NCBI GenBank assembly: GCA_000482145.1
Contig: AUXH01000035.1
Location: 1-61,141, forward strand
Origin: Strigomonas culicis
Taxonomy: Eukaryota; Euglenozoa; Kinetoplastea; Trypanosomatida; Trypanosomatidae
Length of the DNA stretch: 61,141 nt
Direction of reading: 5' to 3'
A model generated the notes under the pieces. It searched no databases, was not told where the DNA came from, and was given only the letters and a program-made list of their open reading frames with translations. Positions 17,663-25,125 of the stretch are shown piece by piece (position 1 is the stretch's first letter; each line of letters starts with the position of its first letter). The translations under genes were made by a program, and so were the position numbers.

Positions 17663-19129
17663 TTAGAACCGGCGCCTCTTCATGGGCCGTTGCTGTGCCG
17701 CCAGCTCTTCCTCCGTGGGATCGTGGCGAAAGCTGCACCTGTTGCCTTTCGGGCAGTTGCCCTTCAAAAACGACTTGCACAGCGGCACATCCTCTTTTTC
17801 GCAGTGCATGTAGGGACACGCCTCCTCCAAGTCGCACCTGCCGTACAAGTAATTGCGGCAAGGAACGCGGGCGTAGCGTTGCTGGTCCTCCTCGGAGAGA
17901 TCGCTCTTCTTCAGTCGCGGTTTTGGTTCCTTCGGTTTCGCTTTAAAGCTCATGCGCAACTGCATTTTTTCGTCGTTGCTGATGAGGGGGTACTTATCAA
18001 AGGAGTCCTCCGAAACGACGATGAACTCGGGGAACTCGTTCACGAAAAAGACGAGTCGGAGGTTTTCATTTAGGGTCTTGTTAGGATCCAACACAAAATA
18101 CTTGTTCACGAGTCCCAAACGTTCTGCCTTTGAGAGAATAAAGCACTTCTTTCCGCTCGTGAACGCACGCACCCGTCGCTCATTCTGCCGTTCTTCCTCT
18201 GTCAAGGGGTCCACAGAGACGTCTGGGAGCGCGTCCGTCGTGAACAGCTCGTGGGGTGCAGGGGGGCGCTCTTGGACGTGGCCAGGGGGCGGCGTCACCG
18301 CAGCGTCCGCGGGCGCGCCGCTCTCCTCGTGGGAGGCCCCCTCGGAGGGCTGCGGCTCTCCCTGCGGCGCCTCTGGCGGCTCCGCGGACGCGTCAGGCGC
18401 GGCCTTGTCCGTCCCGCCGCCTGCGCGCTCGTCCTGCGGGGGCCGGGCCACATAGCGCGACGCCCGGTTGTACGTCTTGGTGATGTGGTAGCACGGCAGC
18501 GGGGGGTTTGTGGCCCAGCAGAACTTCATGATGTCGCCAAGGTGGTGCCGCTCGCAGCCCCAGTCCGTCGCTACGGCGAAGGACGCGCTAGCGGAATCGA
18601 TGAAGGTGAACTGGCACCGCCACACAATCGTGTTGGTCTTGCGATCAAACCGCGACGTGTTCAAGTCCCTCTTTTGCATTCCCTCCGACATGATTTGGCA
18701 GACGACACCTCGTTTTTTGGCGGCCTCCCGTAACGAAAAAATAGGAGGCGGGAGCGCCTTGAAATTGTAGCGCCAGAAGTGTGGCAAAGACCTCTCCGTG
18801 TTGGCAATCACACGTTGGCAGTTCTCAAGAAAGTGGTAGTCCCGCTGCAGCTGCGTGTCGGTGAATTCGCTGAGGGTCACCTTCTGCGCGATGTCGCGCT
18901 CGCCGCTGCAGCCGAAGTCCTCCTTGTGGACGCGAACACATGTGATGCTGCACGTACGCCGTGCGCAGCCCGGGCACGTGTACAGCGCGGTGGACCCGCA
19001 CACGCAGCAGACCTTCATCTTCATCGCCTCCTGGGAACCCTCTTGGTCCTTTTCCGCGCCAGCATGGGGGCCTCCCGTGCCATCATCGGGCACAGAAGGC
19101 CTCTGCTGCTCTTCGTGCGGTGCCGACAT
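17663..19129 (-). CDS. zf-HIT (BCD1-like) protein with C-terminal tandem CCCH fingers
   Basis: The 488-residue product starts with a HIT-type zinc finger (Cys41/44, Cys52/55, Cys60, Cys64, His68, Cys74; CCVCGSTALYTCPGCARRTC). Directly after it comes a helical region (RDYHFLENCQRVIANTERSL) similar to BCD1/ZNHIT6, the box C/D snoRNP assembly factor. A disordered Pro/Glu/Ala stretch occupies about residues 240-310. At the C-terminus are two CCCH fingers, both C-x7-C-x5-C-x3-H (Cys424/432/438-His442 and Cys451/459/465-His469), like those of CPSF30-type RNA-binding proteins. The tail MKRRRF is a likely nuclear signal. The role is probably snoRNP assembly with extra RNA contact, by inference. Joining the two finger types in one chain is unusual. 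The start ATG at 19129 is the first in frame. Confidence 0.85.
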   Translation of the reverse strand: MSAPHEEQQRPSVPDDGTGGPHAGAEKDQEGSQEAMKMKVCCVCGSTALYTCPGCARRTCSITCVRVHKEDFGCSGERDIAQKVTLSEFTDTQLQRDYHFLENCQRVIANTERSLPHFWRYNFKALPPPIFSLREAAKKRGVVCQIMSEGMQKRDLNTSRFDRKTNTIVWRCQFTFIDSASASFAVATDWGCERHHLGDIMKFCWATNPPLPCYHITKTYNRASRYVARPPQDERAGGGTDKAAPDASAEPPEAPQGEPQPSEGASHEESGAPADAAVTPPPGHVQERPPAPHELFTTDALPDVSVDPLTEEERQNERRVRAFTSGKKCFILSKAERLGLVNKYFVLDPNKTLNENLRLVFFVNEFPEFIVVSEDSFDKYPLISNDEKMQLRMSFKAKPKEPKPRLKKSDLSEEDQQRYARVPCRNYLYGRCDLEEACPYMHCEKEDVPLCKSFLKGNCPKGNRCSFRHDPTEEELAAQQRPMKRRRF

Positions 19130-19441
19130 GAATCCTAATCGCTATCTCTACCAATGCGCTAAAGGAGTCCATATGGAATAATAATAAAAATGCATTAAAA
19201 AAAAAAGAGGGAGAAGAAAGGAAAACAAACGAATATGTAATTCGCTTGTTATATTAGACGGCACAAAAGGAACGAAAAGAGAAACAGCAAGACGATCAGG
19301 ACGTATCCGGAAGTATAGCTACTCTGCCCATAAACAAATTTTGTGAAGGGTTCCTTTTTTTTTTGTACATAGTGCGGTGCTATTCGCAGATTGGCGCGTG
19401 TCCTGATGCACCCGATTTGAACACTCGTAACTCCTTAACAT
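19130..19441 (-). other. Intergenic spacer
   Basis: No gene is seen. A-rich runs at about 19183-19206 (T-rich on the transcribed strand) may serve the zinc-finger gene's splice site. Confidence 0.6.
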
Positions 19442-20119
19442 TTACATCCCAAGCGCAACGCTGATGGCCAGCAGAAAAAAGGGATCCTTCGTCTCTGCAA
19501 AGTCATTCAGTGAGAAGGAGCTCTGCTTCTCCGAGTCCATGTCCAGCCGATACTTCAGGTACATGAAAGAGATGGCAATACTCAGATGCTCCTTGTCGAG
19601 CGGTACACGAATAAGAGGCAGCAGTGTGCACCCATCGACCTCTATCCCGCCCAGAGAAAACATGGAAACGGCTACCTCTTTGGTCAGCATAGAAGAGATG
19701 CGTCGCTCATTGCATGAGCGCGGTCTATCGGCCGTTGACGGGGAGATCACCAGCGATTGCGCTGCGGTGATGGACCGCTTGCACTCGTCGGCAAGCAGTG
19801 CCAGCGGCACCTGGCGGACCTGCGCGTCTTCACTGTAGAAGTCGATGAACGCCAGCGTGTTCGAGGGGCACGGCGGGGCGGTCGCTACCATGTTGCTGTG
19901 GGGCCCCATAAAAGGGGAGGTGGAGCCGTTCATCCCCTTCTCTATTTTCATCTCAGCCTCATCCATATATTGGCGGCAAAAGCGGCTAACGCGCGCGCAG
20001 TTTTGGTCAATCGCAAAGCACTCACCGTCTTTGGACTGCAGCACCACCAAGTCTTTCGGATCCAATACCCACCGGTGCGTCGATCCGGGCTCCGTGGAGT
20101 TATATTTCTTCTTTGACAT
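19442..20119 (-). CDS. Elongin-C/SKP1-like (BTB/POZ) protein, copy 1
   Basis: The 225-residue product shows the split halves of an Elongin-C fold. An N-terminal strand-helix unit (LVVLQSKDGECFAIDQNCAR...) corresponds to the start of Elongin C (VKLISSDGHEF type). The end (HLSIAISFMYLKYRLDMDSE and NDFAETKDPFFLLAISVALGM) corresponds to the cullin/SOCS-facing helices and the terminal LLMAANFLDC-type helix. Between them is a ~100-residue insertion not present in the 112-residue animal protein. Elongin C links substrate receptors to cullins or Elongin A. The neighbour at 20445-20978 has the same design, so the two look like diverged tandem copies. The upstream frame to 20275 translates a CT repeat and is excluded; the ATG at 20119 is used. 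Confidence 0.7.
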   Translation of the reverse strand: MSKKKYNSTEPGSTHRWVLDPKDLVVLQSKDGECFAIDQNCARVSRFCRQYMDEAEMKIEKGMNGSTSPFMGPHSNMVATAPPCPSNTLAFIDFYSEDAQVRQVPLALLADECKRSITAAQSLVISPSTADRPRSCNERRISSMLTKEVAVSMFSLGGIEVDGCTLLPLIRVPLDKEHLSIAISFMYLKYRLDMDSEKQSSFSLNDFAETKDPFFLLAISVALGM

Positions 20120-20444
20120 ATCGGGCGACAAGCTGCACGTCTGCGTGAAACCGGTATGATGTTCAAATCTACAATGGTGAGCAATCAGAAGTAAGGAGAG
20201 AGAGGGAGAGAGAGAGAGAGAGAGAGAGAGATGAAGTGTTAATAAAAAAGCAGCGCTGAGCGGTAAGCTAATCAATGTGTTACAGAATTTGAAAGGTGTT
20301 TGCTTACGGAAGTGTTACGTCGCAAGGAGGAATGTCATACGTGGTGCCGACGCAGAGGTGCGCAACTACATAATGAAGGCACGGCTCAGATAACAATAAC
20401 AGGTGTAAGAAGGTGTATTTACATGTTGGTTTCTCCCCTTTGGA
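20120..20444 (-). other. Intergenic spacer with (AG)n repeat
   Basis: No gene is seen. It contains the AG microsatellite at 20195-20231, which reads as a CT-rich pyrimidine tract on the transcribed strand and probably serves trans-splicing of the gene starting at 20119. Confidence 0.65.
20195..20231. repeat. (AG)n microsatellite
   Basis: An almost perfect AG run. On the - strand it is a (CT)n tract ahead of the Elongin-C-like gene. Confidence 0.85.
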
Positions 20445-20978
20445 TCAGCACTCCAGGGCAGTGGCTACCTTCAGTATTTCACACGCATACGATGTGGGAA
20501 TCTCTAGTTCGTCTTTCGGTGGCAAGTGGGTTTGTTCAAATAAGCACTTTTGATACAAGTAGGCCAGCACAATTTCTAACAGGGAAGCCGAAAGCGTGTG
20601 GAAGACAATACGAACCCGGTGATCATGGTTTCCCTCCATGCCCCCCGTCATCGCAGGAATCCCTTTTCCCTCTTTCTGTATCTGCACAGGCGACGCGACC
20701 TTAATTGGCAGCGGCAAGCCGCTCTCGTCGGCGGCCGAATCATCTGGAAAAGGGAACGAAAATAGTATGTCGATGAAATCATTCGACACATCCACCCCCT
20801 TTTCAAACGTGCGCCGTATCAGTGGAGACTCCCTCAGGCAGTTACGATGCACGATACACTCATGACCCTCTTTAGAACACACCGATATATAATCCAGAGG
20901 ATTGACGCCAACTGTGTCTATGTGGGGCGGTGGCGGCGGCGTCTTCCGCATGGGGTTGAAGGGCACCGTACTAGTCAT
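20445..20978 (-). CDS. Elongin-C/SKP1-like (BTB/POZ) protein, copy 2
   Basis: The 177-residue product has a Pro-rich start (MRKTPPPPPHIDTVG), then DYISVCSKEGHECIVHRNC, matching the first strands of Elongin C, and LRESPLIRRTFEKG, matching its first helix. After an insertion with acidic and Gly/Met-rich segments it resumes with VRIVFHTLSASLLEIVLAYL and SYACEILKVATALEC, matching the last helices, including the terminal Cys position seen in Elongin C. Sequence identity to the adjacent copy is low but the two share element order and C-terminal helix. The function is probably as an adaptor for cullin-type ubiquitin ligase or transcription complexes, by homology. The ATG at 20978 is chosen since the longer frame (to 21218) begins in hydrophobic T-rich leader. 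Confidence 0.68.
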   Translation of the reverse strand: MTSTVPFNPMRKTPPPPPHIDTVGVNPLDYISVCSKEGHECIVHRNCLRESPLIRRTFEKGVDVSNDFIDILFSFPFPDDSAADESGLPLPIKVASPVQIQKEGKGIPAMTGGMEGNHDHRVRIVFHTLSASLLEIVLAYLYQKCLFEQTHLPPKDELEIPTSYACEILKVATALEC

Positions 20979-21455
20979 TTTATACGCTGTTTTGCGCAAT
21001 GGATCACACGTTTGCACAAGATGGAACAGCAAGGACGGCGGCAAAGCAGACGGAAAGGCTCTCAATATACAAAGAACATGAAAAAAGAGCGCGTAATGCA
21101 GAACAAGAAGAGAAAAGGAGTAATGTTCAACATGGAGGCACACAGACAAATGATCTGACAGAAGCGGAAGCATCAAGCAGCGCTCATAGGGGTCATTAGG
21201 ATCATCGTGTAGACACATTCTTTTCCATTAAGGCACAGAGTTCACAATCGGTATATAATGTCTGTGAGGTAGAAAGGGGAAAAAAAAAGAAAACACTTCG
21301 AATACGGTATTCAGAGAAAATCGAACCAGTTGAAAAAAGATCGCCCAAGAAAACAAAGAGTTATTTAAATATCCTGACCTACAGGAGTTAATCGTAGTAG
21401 TAGTGATCACTGCAATGGCTGTACAGATACAGAGCCCGATGCGTGCTTCGTTCCA
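20979..21455 (-). other. Intergenic spacer
   Basis: No gene is seen. It includes A-rich runs at about 21278-21290. A 66-residue and a 103-residue + strand open frame here are antisense and have no recognisable content. Confidence 0.55.
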
Positions 21456-22157
21456 TCAGCTTCTGCCGCTCCGCTCCGATGACATTTCCTCTAAATACCA
21501 CGCAGGGCTGTAGCTGCCGTCCTCCCTTTTCAGCAGACAGTTTGGTGATGTGTTGGACGGACTTCCGATTGAGGTGTAGCCCTGTTCGTACAAGGAACAG
21601 AAGGGTATATGGTGCTGATTGATGTACTTCCATATGCTCTTGAAGGTCCAGTCGAAGACGGGGCAGACACGCAACATAGGGGGCCAGCCGCTCGTCGTGG
21701 GGCATATGGCTTCCTTTTGGTACTTTCCGCTAGGGTCGTGGGCGCGCGTGCCCATGAAGACGACGTCGATGTCATGTCTCTCTTTCAAACGCCATAGCCC
21801 CGCGCGCAGAGAGTCCTTCGCCTCGAACTCCAGAAGCACGAGCCCCGGCAGGTGCGTGCGCATATACTCCGCCCGGAAGGCGGAGAGTTCCTCGAACTCT
21901 TGTTCCTTTTCCGTCAAGTGAAAGATCACCGTGCCTTTGAGACCCTCCAGACCGACCGCGGACTTGATAAGCTCCATCATCGCCACGCTGTCCTTCCCGC
22001 CATTGAACGAGATGCCTATTTTTTCATTTGCATTCGCTTGAAAAGTATCCAGAATCATTTTCTTCGACTTGTGAATTAAGTCGATGAATGTTTCCGAAGC
22101 GTTTTCATTGACGTTCGGTGACACTGGAAACACTTTTAGCACTGCATCGCTACTCAT
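21456..22157 (-). CDS. FAD synthase (PAPS reductase-like fold)
   Basis: The 233-residue product has the PP-loop-type motif ISFNGGKDSVAMMELI (residues 48-63), characteristic of eukaryotic FAD synthases (yeast FAD1 type) and PAPS reductases. Diagnostic for FAD synthase are CPVFDWTFKSIWKYI, IPFCSLYEQGYTSIGSPSNT and the C-terminal SPAWYLEEMSSER. The enzyme transfers AMP from ATP to FMN to make FAD plus pyrophosphate, feeding flavoenzymes such as the glycerol-3-phosphate dehydrogenase also in this window. There is no targeting peptide, so a cytosolic location is likely. The frame extends upstream to 22277, but the added residues are a Leu-rich translation of the T-rich leader; ATG 22157 is preferred. 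The length is near that of the catalytic domain alone, with no N-terminal MoCF domain as in the human bifunctional enzyme. Confidence 0.92.
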   Translation of the reverse strand: MSSDAVLKVFPVSPNVNENASETFIDLIHKSKKMILDTFQANANEKIGISFNGGKDSVAMMELIKSAVGLEGLKGTVIFHLTEKEQEFEELSAFRAEYMRTHLPGLVLLEFEAKDSLRAGLWRLKERHDIDVVFMGTRAHDPSGKYQKEAICPTTSGWPPMLRVCPVFDWTFKSIWKYINQHHIPFCSLYEQGYTSIGSPSNTSPNCLLKREDGSYSPAWYLEEMSSERSGRS

Positions 22158-22635
22158 GGGAAACACTACAGAGTAGATGAGAGAAGCGTCTGTCGTGAGA
22201 AGTATCAAAGTGCCCTTTGCTCTCCTGTTATAGATAACGTACGTAATGCGTAACAACAGTAATAATAAGAGTAACAAAAGGCAAAAAAAAAACGCAAAGG
22301 AAATGCTAAAAGGCTATGGAACAACGAGAACAAAAAAGATATTATACGCGCACGTACATTTCAATACAAGTACGAAGAGTAGAGGAGGGAAGAAGAGAGG
22401 GAAAGTCTATACCAACCATCAAGTCACAGCACTCGATTTGTTGCAGAAATCTCAAGGCATATACAACCAGCATCAGACGCGCTTCGTACAACTAGAAAAA
22501 TTTGAAAGGAATAAAAAAAAAATTCAAAATGCATGGAAAATAAACAAAGAGGTGAGTATAAATGCTATTAAAAAAGGGCAAATCAAAAATGAAAAGGTAT
22601 AAGCGCACATGCAAAAGGAAGAAAAAAAAAGGTAT
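22158..22635 (-). other. Intergenic spacer, A-rich
   Basis: No credible gene. A 118-residue + strand frame (22246-22602) is a Lys/Asn-rich translation of A-rich spacer and is rejected. Confidence 0.6.
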
Positions 22636-24654
22636 CTACATGAAGACTGATAGGAGGCACACAACACTGATATAGACAGCAACTGGGAGTAGCATGGTGA
22701 GTGCAGCACTGTTTGCGATCGCGCAAATCTTCCGGGTGCCCATCCAATCGTCCAGGCATATCTCAGCCTGTGCGAGAATGTTATTTGTGCATCGTTGATG
22801 GATATCAGCTCCCAGCGTGTCTCGCACAAGCAATGGGAAATAGCTCGAGCAGTCCCGGCCGAGGCAGTTCTCCGCCTCCTGAGCGTACGTGCCACACAGG
22901 GGGTACCAGTTCGACAGGTTCTTGGCCTTGCAGTCGGTCAATCGGTCCACGCAGGACGCGTACTTGAGCGGCTCCGAGAAGTCGAGTTTCGCATGGGTGA
23001 CGGTGGGGGTGGACACGGCCGTCGCCATGTCGCTCACCCCCGACGCGTTGCGGCCCAGGCAGACCACGGTTGCGTTGGGGCACTGGATCGTGCCGTGGAT
23101 GCCATAGAGGAGCGTCGTGTTTGCCTTTCCCTCGCTGCCGTCGGCCGGGCACTCTACGGTTTGGCCCTGGATCCGAAGAAGCACCTGACCTTCGGGGGTG
23201 CACGTGGTGAGGATGCAGCGGGGGCCTTTGCCCAGGTTCGGGTACCCACTCGTCACGAGCGTGGACTCAAAACAGCGGCTCGTCAAGCCGTACTCATGGC
23301 CGTTGAAGTTCATGAGCACCTCGCTCGACACAAGGCAGTTCGCGTTGCTATACGACGAGATCACCGGGCAGTAGTCCATCGTGGGGAGTCCTCCCAGTGT
23401 GGCGGTGGAGAAGTACTGAAACTGAGAGTCAATGCTGGAGTACGTCTTCACGTCGCAGCGGCCGACCGCAAAGCGGTCATAGGAGCAGCGCTGCTTCGAC
23501 GAACTGTCCTCCACAAAACAGTACTCATCCGCGATGCCGTTATCCGTGTTGCTCTTGCAGGTCTGATACAGAAAGTCGCAACCCTTCTTGTAGCCGAAGA
23601 GATAGTTATCCTCTGCCACGCCGTAGTTCGCCGTGTAGAACCCGAGATCTTCAAAGTAGGCCAGCGTCACGGACGAATAGAAGAGGATGGCGCTTGAGAT
23701 GACGCCCACCAACGCCTCCTCGTAGAAGATGCGCCCTTTCCAGTGCGCACCCGCCGTGCCGGAGCCGCCGCTGTCCTCGATCTCGACGCCGTCAAGGGTG
23801 TCGCAGCCGAAGTGCGCGCGCGCGGCGGCCAGCACACGAGGAGTGGATACGAGCCTCACCGTCTGCTGCAGGCCGCTGCGGTAGACCTCCTGCGTGCCGC
23901 CCGACTTGTACGTGCCATCGAGATCGTAGTAGTTCTGCGCGGTCGAATACAGACTGAGAAAGCCGAGTGCGTGCGAGATTTCATGTGCCGCGACGCGCTT
24001 CTGCAGTTCCGTCGCCGAGCTCGGGAGGGCGGAGGGAATGAAATTGATCATGCCGATGATGGGGCGATTGGGGGTCGTGCCCGTTCGCGCGCAGGGTGTG
24101 CCCCACGCGAGCGTGGAGGCGCCGGACGTCGTGCTCGGCACCGCGCTGACAATCACAACGAAATCCGCGTCGGTCACTTCCATGGCCACGTTGTTGACGC
24201 TCGTGCAGGCATTCACCGGGACCGTAATGCTCGCCGTGGGCTCACTCCACAGACCAGCAGAGAGAAAGGCCGCGGCGCTATCAAAGGTGGCCCATAGGGT
24301 GTCGTTCTTGTCGGCCGTGAGCACGTCGTCCTCCCCGCACGTGATCTGCGTGCCGGAGTAGGTGATCACCTCGCCGACTCTGGTGCAGATGATGTCCAGC
24401 GACGCAATCACCTTGAACTGTAGCTTCCGCTTGGAACTGTCTTCAAGAAGCTCTGCGGTACGTGCACTTTGGTTCATGGGCTTTGGAGAAGGATTTGCCA
24501 TCTTTACAGTCGTTGTTGGCAATTGATCCAGCGTGATATTGAGTCTGTCGTGCTCACAGGTATAAACAATTCCTTCATCATGCGCAGCAGCTTGCTGGTT
24601 AATGAAAAGAAGCACGCCAAACAAAACAATGAAGATGAAGGAATTGAAGTTCAT
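22636..24654 (-). CDS. GP63/leishmanolysin-family M8 metalloprotease
   Basis: The 672-residue product has a signal peptide (FIFIVLFGVLLFINQQAAA), a propeptide with the conserved CEHD-type Cys (Cys33), the zinc motif HEISHALGF (His224, Glu225, His228) and the third zinc His304 in SGTAGAHWKGR. The downstream AYFEDLGFYTANY and many paired cysteines are standard for M8. The C-terminus ends in a hydrophobic helix (about residues 645-672), either a GPI signal or a membrane anchor. The Met-turn position, 11 residues after the third His in leishmanolysin, is Leu315 here, which is atypical. GP63 is an abundant surface zinc protease of trypanosomatids, acting in nutrition, adhesion and host interaction. 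The ATG at 24654 is supported by an acceptor AG six bases upstream. Confidence 0.93.
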   Translation of the reverse strand: MNFNSFIFIVLFGVLLFINQQAAAHDEGIVYTCEHDRLNITLDQLPTTTVKMANPSPKPMNQSARTAELLEDSSKRKLQFKVIASLDIICTRVGEVITYSGTQITCGEDDVLTADKNDTLWATFDSAAAFLSAGLWSEPTASITVPVNACTSVNNVAMEVTDADFVVIVSAVPSTTSGASTLAWGTPCARTGTTPNRPIIGMINFIPSALPSSATELQKRVAAHEISHALGFLSLYSTAQNYYDLDGTYKSGGTQEVYRSGLQQTVRLVSTPRVLAAARAHFGCDTLDGVEIEDSGGSGTAGAHWKGRIFYEEALVGVISSAILFYSSVTLAYFEDLGFYTANYGVAEDNYLFGYKKGCDFLYQTCKSNTDNGIADEYCFVEDSSSKQRCSYDRFAVGRCDVKTYSSIDSQFQYFSTATLGGLPTMDYCPVISSYSNANCLVSSEVLMNFNGHEYGLTSRCFESTLVTSGYPNLGKGPRCILTTCTPEGQVLLRIQGQTVECPADGSEGKANTTLLYGIHGTIQCPNATVVCLGRNASGVSDMATAVSTPTVTHAKLDFSEPLKYASCVDRLTDCKAKNLSNWYPLCGTYAQEAENCLGRDCSSYFPLLVRDTLGADIHQRCTNNILAQAEICLDDWMGTRKICAIANSAALTMLLPVAVYISVVCLLSVFM

Positions 24655-25125
24655 TGAGACTTGAAGAAAAAAAAATGAAGAAAAAAATGAACAGAAACAA
24701 CTAATTAAAACCTCAAGATGATTGAAAATGGTGAAAGAGCATGTAGTACAACGCAAATAAAAGAAAAGGGAGAGGTGAAGCAACCAAGTAGAATAGGAGA
24801 AGAAAAGAGAGACAGAGAGAGAGAGACGAAAATGTTTATCGAACTAGACAGTACGTGCCTTTCAATGTAAGAAATGGAACATCCAACGTACTGGAGTAGA
24901 AACCAAACAAGCAAAAGGCGGCTGTATTCATCCTACCTATTGTGAACATAGGGAAGAGAAAAAAAAAAGATATCAGCAAGTCATACATAAATCTTACAAA
25001 CTATACAATACGTCTTTTTGCTTTACCGTTTCCGTTTTCCTTGTCCGACACGAAGGACCGGAACACCCTATCTGTCGCTATTCACGCTCAGGTGTACATT
25101 GCCGGACACCCACATTGCGGATAAG
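24655..25125 (-). other. Intergenic spacer
   Basis: No gene is seen. It holds the pyrimidine tract of the GP63 gene (24664-24690 on the - strand), an AG run at about 24805-24825 and AT-rich sequence. Confidence 0.6.
24660..24661 (-). promoter_or_regulatory. Predicted spliced-leader acceptor AG (GP63)
   Basis: On the - strand a T/C-rich tract ends in CTTCAAG, five bases before the ATG at 24654. Confidence 0.6.

Noticed and set aside
21388..21705. 105-residue - strand frame overlapping FAD synthase
   Set aside because: It overlaps the conserved FAD synthase frame out of phase and shows no family content.
22246..22602. 118-residue + strand frame in the spacer before GP63
   Set aside because: The Lys/Asn-rich product reflects A-rich spacer, and it runs against the cluster's direction.
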